Shown here: positions 17,715 to 26,640 of the stretch, in pieces
Layout: each line of letters opens with the position of its first letter
Numbering within the stretch: position 1 is the stretch's first letter
DNA from: Caulobacterales bacterium
Lineage (GTDB): Bacteria > Pseudomonadota > Alphaproteobacteria > Caulobacterales > Parvularculaceae
Assembly: GCA_020638525.1 (NCBI GenBank)
Contig: JACKIL010000003.1
Span: forward strand, 276,505-340,504
Length of the DNA stretch: 64,000 nucleotides
Reading direction: 5' to 3'
The notes under the pieces: generated by a model
Databases searched by the model: none
What the model was told of the DNA's origin: nothing
What the model saw: the letters and a program-made list of their open reading frames with translations, nothing else
Translations under genes and position numbers: made by a program

Positions 17715-18413
17715 CTAAAACCGAGCCAGCAGCCAGTCTTTTATCAAAGTCGCCGCCTCAAGACCCAAGACGAGAAGGAGGGCGACCCAGCCGACGCCGA
17801 TCAGCAGCCCTGCGATAACCAGAACGCCATCCCGCTCGACGAGGCCGAGCGCCGTCACAGCGACCCCGATGCCGGGCACCGTATTGGTGCCGGGAAAGGG
17901 AACCATGATGGACAAAGCCGGGATCGCCAGAAGCGCCCCGACGATGCGCGCCGCGCCATGCCCGGTCACCGGCCGCAGACGCGGATGAGCCAGGCGCTCG
18001 GCAAACCTCACATACTTCTCGCTACGATCGACGACATCGCGAAAGGCGGCGATCGAAACCGGACGCTTGCGCAGCGTGTTGGGGAGCCAGGGCGCGCGCC
18101 GGCCCATCGCCATCTGGCCGGCGAGCACCAGCATCGGCACCGAAACGATCTGCGGCAGCACATAGACAAAGGGGGGCACGCAAGGCAGCGCGAGGAGGAA
18201 CAGAAGAATGCCGAAGCCGCGCTCGTCGAGGCGGTCGGCAATCGCGCCGAGGCTCGTCATCGGCCCCGCGGCTTCCGGATCGCGCTGCGGGCCTTCATGC
18301 GCCGCAAAGTCTGGCTGGGGCGGCGGCGCCTTTTCAAGGTTGTCGAGGATTTCACGGATAAGGCCGCTCACGCCCTTCATCGAAGCGCGCGGGGCATGCG
18401 GAGTATCGCTCAT
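17715..18413 (-). CDS. ExoD-family membrane protein
   Basis: A 232-residue protein starting at the ATG at 18413 (another ATG at 18434 adds seven residues). A polar N-terminus of about 55 residues precedes several hydrophobic segments: GFGILLFLLALPCVPPF, IVSVPMLVLAGQMAMG, AARIVGALLAIPALSIMV, and a long C-terminal pair. The blocks GQMAMGRRAPWLP and FPGTNTVPGIGVA are typical of ExoD, named for a Rhizobium exopolysaccharide/alkaline-stress locus; the biochemical role is unknown. It converges with nothing and lies 67 bases beyond the dsbB start. Confidence 0.85.
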   Translation of the reverse strand: MSDTPHAPRASMKGVSGLIREILDNLEKAPPPQPDFAAHEGPQRDPEAAGPMTSLGAIADRLDERGFGILLFLLALPCVPPFVYVLPQIVSVPMLVLAGQMAMGRRAPWLPNTLRKRPVSIAAFRDVVDRSEKYVRFAERLAHPRLRPVTGHGAARIVGALLAIPALSIMVPFPGTNTVPGIGVAVTALGLVERDGVLVIAGLLIGVGWVALLLVLGLEAATLIKDWLLARF

Positions 18414-18489
18414 GGAAGCCTGGTCTCTCGCCATTCTCGTCGATTGAGTAACGCATTTCGGGCAGGCCGCTATGGCGCTCCCGGAAATA

Positions 18490-19410
18490 TTATCGGCGAT
18501 GCGTATTAAAGAATCGCCAGATGACGTCGGTCGCATCGAGCGACTCGCTCGGCTTGTCGCCAGCGCGCCTTCCCTTCTCGCCGCCCGGCCAGGCGTGGCC
18601 GCCATCCTTCACGACATAGCGCACGACATCCGCGCCGCCCGGGCATTGATAGGTCCAGCGGACGAGCTCTGGCGACGGTTCCTCCATCAGCGGCGTCGGC
18701 GCGCAGTCATTGGCTCGCGCCCAGAACGCGCCCTGATATGCAGCGGGCTCCAGCGGCGCGCCATCCCATGCGCGGGCGCGCCGGCCTTGATGAACGCCGC
18801 CGGCGAGGGGGACCATTTCGTCTTCGCCGCCATTGATGATGAGCGCGGCGACGGGGGTCGCCGGAACCTTTTCGTCGCCGAAAAGACCGCCGACCACAGG
18901 CGCGATCGCCGCCACCTTGTCCGGAAGCGCGACGCCAAGCCGATGCGCCATCATCGCGCCATTGGACATGCCGGTGACATAGACACGCCCGGGGTCGACA
19001 CCGTCGCGCTCGACGACCTCATCGATGAGCGCGGAGATGAAACCGACATCGTCGACATTCTGCTTCATCGCCGCCGCGCAGCAGTGCCGCGCATTCCAGG
19101 TGAGAAGCTTGTCGTCAAAGCGCTTCGAGGAGCCGTTCGGATAGACGGCGATGAAGCCTTCCTTGTCGGCTTTCTCGCTGAAGCCGGTCATGCGCACGGC
19201 GTTTTCAGCATTGCCGCCGCCGCCATGGAGGACGATCACCGCCGCGCGCAGGGCGCTCGCGCCCGCTTCCGGCGTATGGATGAGGAAGCGTCGCTCCATC
19301 CCGTCATGGCCGATCGATCGCCATTCATCGCTCGCAAAGGCGCCGGAGAGCGGCGCTGCGGAAGCGATGGCGACGATGAGCGCGGCAAGCGCGATGCGGC
19401 GAACCGACAT
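18490..19410 (-). CDS. Secreted PHB-depolymerase-like (LpqC) esterase
   Basis: A 306-residue alpha/beta hydrolase with a clear signal peptide (RIALAALIVAIASAAPLSGAFA). The oxyanion region is VIVLHGGGGNAEN, and the nucleophile elbow is GMSNGAMMAHRL (Ser). Acid and His are probably in INGGEDEMVPLAGGVHQG and DGGHAWPGG. Paired Cys residues in NARHCCAAA and ANDCAPT...YQCPGG suggest periplasmic disulfides. The family includes feruloyl/acetyl-xylan esterases and short-chain PHB depolymerases; the substrate here is not known. It stands alone between ExoD and tRNA-Leu. Confidence 0.88.
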   Translation of the reverse strand: MSVRRIALAALIVAIASAAPLSGAFASDEWRSIGHDGMERRFLIHTPEAGASALRAAVIVLHGGGGNAENAVRMTGFSEKADKEGFIAVYPNGSSKRFDDKLLTWNARHCCAAAMKQNVDDVGFISALIDEVVERDGVDPGRVYVTGMSNGAMMAHRLGVALPDKVAAIAPVVGGLFGDEKVPATPVAALIINGGEDEMVPLAGGVHQGRRARAWDGAPLEPAAYQGAFWARANDCAPTPLMEEPSPELVRWTYQCPGGADVVRYVVKDGGHAWPGGEKGRRAGDKPSESLDATDVIWRFFNTHRR

Positions 19411-19560
19411 GGCGGGTCCTCCTTTTCCGGCGCGGGCGCAGGGCCCGCACGGGCGGCCCGGATGAAACGCGTCAAAAGCAGCGCTCCGTCACGGAAAGGC
19501 CTCCACATAGCGCGCGATGGCGACGAAAAAGAGGCGGCGAATTTGCGTCAAATCCCGCGC

Positions 19561-19588
19561 TTGACCGAGAGAGGCGCCCCAGTATTAT
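19561..19588 (+). promoter_or_regulatory. Sigma-70-type promoter of tRNA-Leu
   Basis: TTGACC (19561-19566) and TATTAT (19583-19588) are separated by 16 bases, about 28 bases before the mature tRNA start. This is the clearest promoter match seen in the window. Confidence 0.6.
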
Positions 19589-19616
19589 CCGCGCCTTCCT
19601 GCCGGACCTCGCTGAC

Positions 19617-19701
19617 GCCCCAGTGGTGGAATTGGTAGACACGCGTGACTCAAAATCTCGTGCCGCAAGGCGTGCTGGTTCAAATCCGGCCTGGGGCACC
19701 A
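19617..19701 (+). tRNA. tRNA-Leu (anticodon CAA)
   Basis: An 85-nt tRNA with encoded CCA. The acceptor stem GCCCCAG pairs fully with CTGGGGC, the D-arm carries TTGGTAGA, the T-arm reads GCTGG-TTCAAAT-CCGGC, and a long variable arm (GCC-GCAA-GGC) marks it as class II. The anticodon loop is CTCAAAA, giving CAA, which reads UUG. The anticodon stem CGTGA/TCTCG has a T-T mismatch at its central pair (29-41). Confidence 0.93.
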
Positions 19702-19753
19702 ATCTCCTGCATTCGTCAGCTTCGACTCTAACAACAGGCCGCTCCAACCGTTC

Positions 19754-20824
19754 CTACGGCTTGATGATCGTCACCGTATCCCCATTCGGGTCATCGGGGG
19801 CGACCGCGCCCGCCGGGGCGTTTCGCGGCAGGCCTTGGGCCTTGTTCGTCACATAGACCGTGCTCGTCTCCGGATCGAGCGCCAGGGTTTGCGGGAAGGT
19901 TCCCGTCTTCAGGTTCGCGATCACCGCGTAGCTTTCGCCGTCGACGACAGTGACCGTGCCGGCGCCGCGATTGGCGACGTAGATGCGGTTGAGTTTCGGG
20001 TCGAAGAGAATGCCGAGCGCGTTCTCGCCAGTCTCGACCGTTTTGATCAGCGCGCCGCTTTCCGCGTTCAGCACGGCGAGACCGCCCGGTTTTTGATGAA
20101 CGACGAACAGGCGCCCGCCCGCGGCGTCATAAGCGAGGTTGATCGGGTTTTCGCCTTGCGAGGGAAAGCGCGCGACGATTTTGTCCGTAGACAGATCGAC
20201 GATGACGATCTCGTTCCTCGGGCGGCTTGCGACGAAGAGTCGATTGGCTTTTTTGTCGAGCGCAAGGCCGGAAGCGCCCGGCGTATCGACGGAAATGATC
20301 CGGTCGAGCGCTTGCTTCGCGCCGTCGACGACCCAGATGTCGCTCGGCTCATCGCCGCTTGAATAAGCGGTCGTGTAGGAAATGTTCGCGGCGTCATCGA
20401 CAGCGACTTCGCGCAAATGCGCGGATGCGCCATCCGGTCGTTTGACGGGCGTGGGATCCTTCGTTGCGAGCGGGATGACGGTGACGGCGCCCGCGGTCGT
20501 CGCCGAACCGAAAAGCGTTTGCGCCTTCGCGCTGAAGCCGAGGCCGAAGACCGGCGCCTCGTCGACCTCGATCGTATCGACGACGTCCAGCGTTTGCGCA
20601 TCGAGGCGCAGGATCGCCGCCTGGTTTTCGCCGCGCTTGCCGATCACCGCGACGTAGAGATCGCCATCCTGCGGATTGAAGACGATCTGATAAACGCCGC
20701 TCACGGGAAGCTTCACGCTCTTTTCGACCGCTGGCGCGGCGAGCGCCGCCGACAAGAGGGCGGCGACGCTGAGCGCCGAGGCGAGAGCGAGACGGGAAAA
20801 GCGGGGCTTGATGGTTGGGGTCAT
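19754..20824 (-). CDS. YncE-like secreted YVTN beta-propeller protein
   Basis: A 356-residue protein with a signal peptide (SRLALASALSVAALLSAALAAPA) and seven repeats of the YVTN type, for example NRIYVANRGAGTVTVVDG, GRLFVVHQKPGG and TVYVTNKAQ. It should be periplasmic. E. coli YncE binds DNA in vitro and is derepressed in fur mutants; its function is unclear. A 19-base Fur-like box lies about 95 bases upstream of the ATG, in keeping with iron control. No tonB-receptor gene is directly beside it. Confidence 0.85.
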   Translation of the reverse strand: MTPTIKPRFSRLALASALSVAALLSAALAAPAVEKSVKLPVSGVYQIVFNPQDGDLYVAVIGKRGENQAAILRLDAQTLDVVDTIEVDEAPVFGLGFSAKAQTLFGSATTAGAVTVIPLATKDPTPVKRPDGASAHLREVAVDDAANISYTTAYSSGDEPSDIWVVDGAKQALDRIISVDTPGASGLALDKKANRLFVASRPRNEIVIVDLSTDKIVARFPSQGENPINLAYDAAGGRLFVVHQKPGGLAVLNAESGALIKTVETGENALGILFDPKLNRIYVANRGAGTVTVVDGESYAVIANLKTGTFPQTLALDPETSTVYVTNKAQGLPRNAPAGAVAPDDPNGDTVTIIKP

Positions 20825-20918
20825 GGCGAATTGCTCCGTAGCGCGAACTGTATGGCGACGGGGCAGGCGGCCCGCCTTGCGGGGCGGCTGAATCGCTGCC
20901 CTGCTCGGCCGAATTCAT

Positions 20919-20937
20919 ATTGCAAATAAGTCGCATT
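20919..20937. promoter_or_regulatory. Fur/Irr-like box upstream of the yncE-like gene
   Basis: The 19-mer ATTGCAAATAAGTCGCATT is a partial palindrome (12 of 19 positions equal to its reverse complement) with TGC...GCA half-sites, close to the alphaproteobacterial Fur consensus. It lies about 95 bases before the ATG of the yncE-like gene. The rest of the 323-base gap at 20825-21147 shows only a terminator. Confidence 0.5.
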
Positions 20938-21011
20938 AACAAGAAGGCGCGCCAGATAATGCAGCCCGCACGGGTCTATGCGAACGGCCGATGCGGGCAA
21001 CAGGCGCAAAT

Positions 21012-21043
21012 AAAAGAAGCGCCCCGCAAAGGAGGCGCTTCTT
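21012..21043 (-). terminator. Intrinsic terminator of the beta-helix gene
   Basis: A 10-bp perfect stem (21014-21023 with 21034-21043) and 10-nt loop. On minus it is followed by TTTATTTGCG, so it ends the Sel1/beta-helix transcript. Confidence 0.65.
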
Positions 21044-21147
21044 CGTCGCCAGTCTTCAGTCTGGGGGTCCGACCGGCTAAACCACCCTCTCGACACGGCG
21101 GCGCAGTTACGCGCGCAGACGGGAGCAGAGCCTGGGCGGCGGGCCGC

Positions 21148-22185
21148 TTAGCGGCGCTTTTTCTTCTTCTTGCCGTCCCCGCCATTGTTGTCGATGAAGT
21201 TGTTGGTGATCTTCGGCTCGAGACCTTCGCGAATGAAGATCGAAAGTCCGCCATTGCCGACGATCTGATTGTCCTCGATCACGCCGTTCGCGCCGAACGG
21301 AATGGCGACGCCATCGCCAGCATTCTTGACGATCTCGTTATAGCGCACGAGCGAGAGCTTCGAATATTTGTCGAGAATGATGCCGGCGCCTTTGTTGTTC
21401 CGGATCTTGTTCCCGATGAGCGTCGCCCCGCCATAACCGGAAGCTTTCACGCCGCTGTCGAGATTGTCGAAAATCTCATTGCCGGCGACGACGACATCGG
21501 CGCGGGAGCCGCTCGCAATGTCGATGCCGACCTGATTGCCGCCGATTTTGTTGTCGACGATGAAGCTTTGCGAAAGCGTGTGCGTCTGCTCGACGAAGAT
21601 GCCTTCCGAGCCGGAGGAGATGTTGTTCTTCTCAAGCATCACCGTGCCGCCGGCGACGCGCACCGCAGGGGCGACCGTCGATCCGAGCACGTCGCTTTCC
21701 TTCAGCGTGAAGACGCCCGAGCCGACATCGACGCAAGCCGCCGCGCGCGAAGAAAGCTTCGAATAGAGGCTCACATTCGCGATCACCGCATGGGCCGTGC
21801 CCTGCTTCGGTTCGAATTTGATGCAGGGCGCATTCATCGGCGCATTGATTTCAACGCCGGAGCCGGGGCCGCGATCGCCCTGGATGAACACCGACTTATC
21901 GATGTCGATGCTCTCGTTATAGACGCCGTGCATCACATAGATGACGCCGCCTTCGGCGACATCGTCGAGCGCTTTCGAAATGGTTTTGTACGGACCCGGA
22001 CCATTCGCATCGACGATGATCTGCATCGCCCCTTTCGGGCCGGCGGCGGGGCCAGGACCCGGCGAGCCGGCCGAATGCGCGCCGGGCTCGTGGATCGGAA
22101 AGCCGCCAAGCGTGCCGGCCGATGCGGCGCCGGCGAGGAGCGCAAGGCTTCCGGCGGCAGCGAGAGTGTTAAGTACGCGTTTCAT
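21148..22185 (-). CDS. Secreted right-handed parallel beta-helix protein
   Basis: A 345-residue protein with a signal peptide (LNTLAAAGSLALLAGAASA), a Gly/Pro-rich segment, then repeated short strands typical of a parallel beta-helix: KTISKALDDVAEGGVIYV, NNISSGSEGIFVEQT, NKIGGNQVGIDI, NEIFDNLDSGVKASG, NKIRNNKGAGIIL, NEIVKNAGDGVAI, NQIVGNGGLSIFI. It ends in a basic tail (DGKKKKKRR). The N-terminal YKTISKALDDV opening resembles pectate-lyase/pectinesterase-like folds, but no catalytic set is evident. It begins 14 bases after the Sel1 gene and is probably cotranscribed with it. Confidence 0.8.
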   Translation of the reverse strand: MKRVLNTLAAAGSLALLAGAASAGTLGGFPIHEPGAHSAGSPGPGPAAGPKGAMQIIVDANGPGPYKTISKALDDVAEGGVIYVMHGVYNESIDIDKSVFIQGDRGPGSGVEINAPMNAPCIKFEPKQGTAHAVIANVSLYSKLSSRAAACVDVGSGVFTLKESDVLGSTVAPAVRVAGGTVMLEKNNISSGSEGIFVEQTHTLSQSFIVDNKIGGNQVGIDIASGSRADVVVAGNEIFDNLDSGVKASGYGGATLIGNKIRNNKGAGIILDKYSKLSLVRYNEIVKNAGDGVAIPFGANGVIEDNQIVGNGGLSIFIREGLEPKITNNFIDNNGGDGKKKKKRR

Positions 22186-22199
22186 GAATGCCCCTCCTG

Positions 22200-23510
22200 C
22201 TATTCCACATTACGCGGCGCTTCGAACTCAAGAAGCTTGAGCGCGTCGCCGGCGGGCTTGTAACCGAGCGCGAAGGCGCGCGCGAAGTGACGCGCGGCCA
22301 GCGCCTTGTCTGGCGTGACTTCGTTGAGGCCCGTCGTGCCGTCGCGATAGATCACGCCGAGCGCGTAATGCGCGATGGCGAGATCGGCGCCGGCCGCCTT
22401 GGCGAGCCAAGTGACTGCTTGCTGGCCGTCCTGTTCGACGCCGATGCCCTGCACATACATGATGCCGTAGACATATTGCGACATCGGGTGCTCGGCCTTC
22501 GCAGCCGACTGGAACAGTTCGACCGTCTGGCGCGCGGACAGAACGCCCGTGCGCACGGCTTCCTTTTCTTCCGGCGTCATTTCCGTGTCTTTGGCGACGC
22601 GCGAATACTGGAAGCGGCGAATGGCGGCGCGGGTTTCCGGCCCCATCGCATTGTCGATCGAGCCCATATAGAAGCCGAGCGAGCGAAGCGCGCGCTGGAT
22701 GAGTTCGACGTCGATATCGGAAACCGCTTCAAGCGCGTCCTGCAGGCGGAGCTCTTCGAGCTCTCTCTTAAGGCGCTCAAGCTCTTTCTGCTGGCTGGTC
22801 TGGCCGGTGTGCTCTTCGGGGAGCGGCGGTTGCCAGTCCGTAGCGGCTTGGTTCGCCGCCTTGACCTCGATCGAGGTCATCAGCTTTTCGAGATTTTCGT
22901 AAGCGATCGAAGCTTCGCCGACGCCGCGCGCTTTCGCGAGGGAGTACATCTGCAAAGCTTTGGTGTTGTTCTTCGCAACGCCCGCGCCGCGCTGATACAT
23001 GTCGCCGAGGCGATAGAGATCGTAAGCGCTGCCGCGTTCGAACGTATCGGAGACGAGGCGCTCGGCTTTCGAGACATCCGACGTCGACATGCGGAAGCGG
23101 ATGTCTGGCAGGCGCTCTTCGGCGAGGATGCGCGCATTGACCTCATCGGCGGTCGGCGGCGTATAGGCCGAAAAGTCGTGATAGGCGGCGAGCGTGTACC
23201 ACTTCAGCGCCTCGACATTGTCGATGCCGACGCCGGTTTCGAGCGGCACGGCCGACTTCCTTGAGTCCTCGAGGATCTTGCCGGAGTAAACATCGCCAAG
23301 GATCTTCTTGGAGCGGACATCGCCTGCGACGGCGAAGCGTTTCCAGATATCGATCGCCTGCTCATATTCGCCGCGCTCATAGGCGGAGAGCCCCGCCTCG
23401 AAATTCGCTGACGCCGAACCCGCAAAAGCGAGCGACAGCGCCGTAGCCGCCACGGCGCCTGCAAGCGCCCGGCGCATTCCGCCAAGAACCGTCACGATAT
23501 TTTCCCTCAT
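22200..23510 (-). CDS. Secreted Sel1-repeat protein with peptidoglycan-binding domain
   Basis: A 436-residue protein. A signal peptide (about residues 12-36) is followed by Sel1-like repeats (EAGLSAYERGEYEQAIDIW, YRLGDMYQRGAGVAKN), a charged coiled coil (QQKELERLKRELEELRLQ), a PG_binding_1-like unit (ELIQRALRSLGFYMG to ETRAAIRRFQ), and more Sel1 repeats (SQYVYGIMYVQGIGV, AHYALGVIYRDGT). Sel1 repeats mediate protein contacts, and the middle domain suggests attachment to peptidoglycan in the periplasm. ATG at 23510 is used; a start at 23477 would give a shorter signal. It forms a two-gene unit with the beta-helix protein. Confidence 0.82.
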   Translation of the reverse strand: MRENIVTVLGGMRRALAGAVAATALSLAFAGSASANFEAGLSAYERGEYEQAIDIWKRFAVAGDVRSKKILGDVYSGKILEDSRKSAVPLETGVGIDNVEALKWYTLAAYHDFSAYTPPTADEVNARILAEERLPDIRFRMSTSDVSKAERLVSDTFERGSAYDLYRLGDMYQRGAGVAKNNTKALQMYSLAKARGVGEASIAYENLEKLMTSIEVKAANQAATDWQPPLPEEHTGQTSQQKELERLKRELEELRLQDALEAVSDIDVELIQRALRSLGFYMGSIDNAMGPETRAAIRRFQYSRVAKDTEMTPEEKEAVRTGVLSARQTVELFQSAAKAEHPMSQYVYGIMYVQGIGVEQDGQQAVTWLAKAAGADLAIAHYALGVIYRDGTTGLNEVTPDKALAARHFARAFALGYKPAGDALKLLEFEAPRNVE

Positions 23511-23751
23511 ATCCCCAGACTCCCCTCGACCTCCGGCTGCCCCTGCCGTGAAACGACGGCAGACCCCCCAAAGGCGTCGTCGCCGGCATTAAAGCACGCC
23601 CGCACGCGCCGCTCCACACTCTCGTTTACCATTTCCATAAAGAAAATGGCGCCCCTGTGGCCGGAAGGGCGCGACGCGGGCCGCCGCCGGCGCCGTCACA
23701 AGCCGCCAAAGCCTTGTTTCCATAGGCGACAGCCCCGCAAAAGGACGTGAT

Positions 23752-24042
23752 TCAGGCGCCGTCAGGGGAGGCAGGCCGCTCGCCCGCCGTGACGAGAAAG
23801 ACGCAGGCGTCCGCCGCGAAATCCGGCTGCGGCGCCTCGCGCAAGGCGCTCGCGCCCGCCTTCAAGGCGAAATGCGGGATGTCGATCGCCGCGATCGGAT
23901 CGTCCGCGACGACCCTGAGGCGGGCCCCGGCCGGCATCGACCGCAGGGCTTTTTCAAGGAGAAGCACCGGCGTCGGGCAGCGATAGCCCCTCGCATCGAG
24001 CAGCGGGGTCGAAGAAGGGTCTGGTGTCGAGGCGGCGTTCAC
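23752..24042 (-). CDS. tusA: TusA-family sulfur carrier protein
   Basis: A 96-residue protein with the TusA signature DARGYRCPTPVLLLEKAL; the Cys is the persulfide carrier. TusA proteins relay sulfur, for example to tRNA thiolation or molybdenum cofactor enzymes. I chose the GTG at 24042 because AAGGAGA lies six bases upstream; a longer TTG-initiated frame at 24078 has no such site. The adjoining upstream region (24043-24136) holds the terminator of the TonB receptor. The 240 bases between this gene's end and the Sel1 gene start show nothing I recognise. Confidence 0.88.
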   Translation of the reverse strand: MNAASTPDPSSTPLLDARGYRCPTPVLLLEKALRSMPAGARLRVVADDPIAAIDIPHFALKAGASALREAPQPDFAADACVFLVTAGERPASPDGA

Positions 24043-24080
24043 GCCGGTCTCCTTCGAACAAAAAGCGGCGCGGGCCAATA

Positions 24081-24116
24081 AAAAAGCCGCGGGGAATACG
24101 CCCCGCGGCTTCTTTT
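24081..24116 (-). terminator. Intrinsic terminator of the first TonB receptor gene
   Basis: An 11-bp perfect stem (24084-24094 with 24101-24111) with a 6-nt loop. Read on minus it ends in a run of T residues, just after the receptor stop at 24137. Confidence 0.85.
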
Positions 24117-24136
24117 CTCCCCTGGGCCCCAGGCCG

Positions 24137-26434
24137 CTACATAGTCAAGCTCAGCTCAAGACCGATCACGCGGCCTTTCATGAGCGGCGAGAATGTGCCG
24201 CCGCCGAGCGAAATCGGAAGCTGCGTATCGTTGCCGAAATTGACCTCGTTGAGGAGGTTCTTGCCGTAGAAGGACACGGTCGCGGTCTCGCCGAGATTGA
24301 GCGCCAGCGATGCGTCGAGGATGTCGACCGCATTAAAGACGCCGAGATTGTTATCCGTGTAATAGGACGCGTCGCGGTGCGAATAGTTGAACCGCGTGTC
24401 GAAGGTCGTGTCGCCGCCGAGCGGCAGCGTGTGCACGAAGCCCGTCGCCCAGGTCCACGGCGAAAGGCGCGGAATCTTGAGCTGCAGGTCGGCCGCATCG
24501 ACGACGCCCGGGCTGACCGACGGGAAGCCGATATCGAACAGCAGGCTGTCATAATCGCCATTGGCGTGGCCGAGGCTGCCCATCAGCACGAGGTTGTCGC
24601 CAACCGCATACTGGCCTTCGATTTCGATGCCGAAGATATGCGCGTCAGCCGTGTTGGTGATGACCTGCACGACGCCGGCGACCGGGTCGGAGAGGTTGAG
24701 TTCGCGCTGCATGTTGTTGATGTCGTTATAGTAGATTGCAGCGTTGATGCGCGCGGCGCCGTCGCCCGGCTGCGCCTTGAAGCCGATCTCGAAAGCGTTG
24801 ACCGTTTCCTCATCGAACGGACCCGGCGCGAAGAGCGGATTGTAGGCCGGGTTCGCAACGCCCGGCGGGATGACCGGCAGCGAGGCGAACGCTGTGTTGC
24901 GGAAGTTGTAGCCGCCCGAGCGAACGCCCTGCGTCCAGTGGCCGTAGACGTTCATGAAGTCCGTCGCCGCCCATTCGAAGCCGACTTTGGGCGTGAAGTT
25001 CTTCCAGGTGTCGCCGTCTACAAAGTCCTCGATGCAATCGCCTGAAACGCGCACATCGCAATCCGGCGTCGGGAAGAACGAATTCGAGTTCAGGACAAGG
25101 TTAGAGATGACGACATCTTTCTTCTCATTCGTATAGCGCGCGCCAAGATTGAGCGTGAAGGCGGAGCTGAGATCGAGATCGATCTGGCCGAAGACCGCCC
25201 ATGTGCGCTGGTCCTGCACGCCGCCGCCGAAGAAACGGCGCGTGCCGAACGCGATGTCGCGGCGTTCGTTATAGGCGAGGTCTTGCGTGAAATAGTAGAA
25301 GCCGAGCGTCAGATCGGCGGCGTCGAAGAAGCGGCCGTTATACCGGATTTCGTTCGAAATCTGGTTCTGGTCGGTCGTAAACGGCGCATGGAAGAGCGGA
25401 AGCGGCGTCGCGTCGATATCGCTCGATCCGTCCACGTCATATTCACGCCAGCCGAAGATGTTCGTGATCGTGCCGTCGCCGAACGCGACATCGAGATGGT
25501 TCTCGACCGTCACTTGGTCCCAGGTCGCGTCGAAGAAACCGGTCTCGTCGATCGAGAGGTCGAACGAGTCGCGCGAGAAGTTCGCATACGGATTGGCCTG
25601 GCCAAGCCCGTTCGTGTGGTTCTGCGAGGCGGGGCCATCGCCTTTCGATTCGCCGTGCTCGTAGCGAACCAGCATGTCGAACCCGTCGACCGGCGCCCAG
25701 TAGAACGACGGACGGATCATGAATGTGTCGGACTTGCCGAAGTTTTCGCGGCCGTTGACCGGATGGCGGTTTTCGAACCAGCCGCGGTCATCGTTGTAAT
25801 AGGCTGACACGCGCATCGCGAACGTATCGCTGATCGGCATGTTGACCGCGCCCATCAGGTAATAATTGTTGCCGGTGCCGCGGAAGCCGCTTTCGACCGC
25901 CGACTTGAAGGAGACTTCGAAGCCGTCAAAGGACGGGCGCTTCGAGTTCATCAGCACCGCGCCGCCGGTGACGTTGCGGCCGAAGAGAATGCCTTGCGGG
26001 CCGCGCAGCACTTCGATCGATTCAAGGTCGAACACGTCGAAAACGACGCCGGCATTGACGCCAAGGTAGACGCCGTCATTGAAGACGCCGACCGTCGGGT
26101 CGATCGAGGGGATCGACGAGTTCACGCCGAGACCGCGGATCGAGAAGTTCGCCGTGCCGGCCGTCGTGCGCACGTCATCGAGCGCGACGTTCGGCATCGA
26201 GGTCGCAAGGCTTTCGAGATCGCGCACCTTGAGGGCGTCGAGCGTCTTGTCGCCATAGGCGGTGACAGCGAGCGGAACGTCCTGAACGTTCTCTGCGTCA
26301 GCCTTCTTGGTCGCCGTCACGAAGATTTCGTCTCGAAGCACGCTGGCCGCGCCTTGCGCGTTCGCCGCCTGAGGCAGCGCTGCGCCGGCCGCGAGCGCAA
26401 TAATCGAGGCTTTCGCCAGAAGGCGTACGTTCAT
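24137..26434 (-). CDS. TonB-dependent outer-membrane receptor
   Basis: A 765-residue receptor with signal peptide (KASIIALAAGAALPQAANAQ), a TonB-box-like DEIFVTATKK, a plug domain (ENVQDVPLAVTAYG to NFSIRGLGVNSS, IEVLRGPQGILFGRNVTGG) and a 22-strand barrel. It belongs to the broad Fe/cobalamin/carbohydrate receptor group common in Caulobacterales and sphingomonads; the ligand cannot be told. The last residues are LELSLTM, so the usual terminal Phe is replaced by Met. GGGAGGAATGTA precedes the ATG. It is monocistronic, with its own terminator. Confidence 0.92.
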   Translation of the reverse strand: MNVRLLAKASIIALAAGAALPQAANAQGAASVLRDEIFVTATKKADAENVQDVPLAVTAYGDKTLDALKVRDLESLATSMPNVALDDVRTTAGTANFSIRGLGVNSSIPSIDPTVGVFNDGVYLGVNAGVVFDVFDLESIEVLRGPQGILFGRNVTGGAVLMNSKRPSFDGFEVSFKSAVESGFRGTGNNYYLMGAVNMPISDTFAMRVSAYYNDDRGWFENRHPVNGRENFGKSDTFMIRPSFYWAPVDGFDMLVRYEHGESKGDGPASQNHTNGLGQANPYANFSRDSFDLSIDETGFFDATWDQVTVENHLDVAFGDGTITNIFGWREYDVDGSSDIDATPLPLFHAPFTTDQNQISNEIRYNGRFFDAADLTLGFYYFTQDLAYNERRDIAFGTRRFFGGGVQDQRTWAVFGQIDLDLSSAFTLNLGARYTNEKKDVVISNLVLNSNSFFPTPDCDVRVSGDCIEDFVDGDTWKNFTPKVGFEWAATDFMNVYGHWTQGVRSGGYNFRNTAFASLPVIPPGVANPAYNPLFAPGPFDEETVNAFEIGFKAQPGDGAARINAAIYYNDINNMQRELNLSDPVAGVVQVITNTADAHIFGIEIEGQYAVGDNLVLMGSLGHANGDYDSLLFDIGFPSVSPGVVDAADLQLKIPRLSPWTWATGFVHTLPLGGDTTFDTRFNYSHRDASYYTDNNLGVFNAVDILDASLALNLGETATVSFYGKNLLNEVNFGNDTQLPISLGGGTFSPLMKGRVIGLELSLTM

Positions 26435-26575
26435 TACATTCCTCCCTAAACGTTGACTCCGCCGACACTTTCGCCGGTCCGGACGCCAATTTGTGACAGT
26501 AATTTTAAGCTGCGGGCGCGCGGATTCACAGGTAGCCGCGCCTCAATTCTGCAGTTGCAAGCCGTTATGACTGCA

Positions 26576-26613
26576 ACAAAAAGGTCCCTGTTGCCGGAAT
26601 TCAACAGGGACCC
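26576..26613 (-). terminator. Intrinsic terminator of the nfeD-slipin operon
   Basis: An 11-bp perfect stem (26583-26593 with 26602-26612) and 8-nt loop. On minus it is followed by TTTTTGTTGC, directly after the slipin stop. Confidence 0.85.
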
Positions 26614-26640
26614 AAGCAATGACTGAACGACGGGTCGGCT

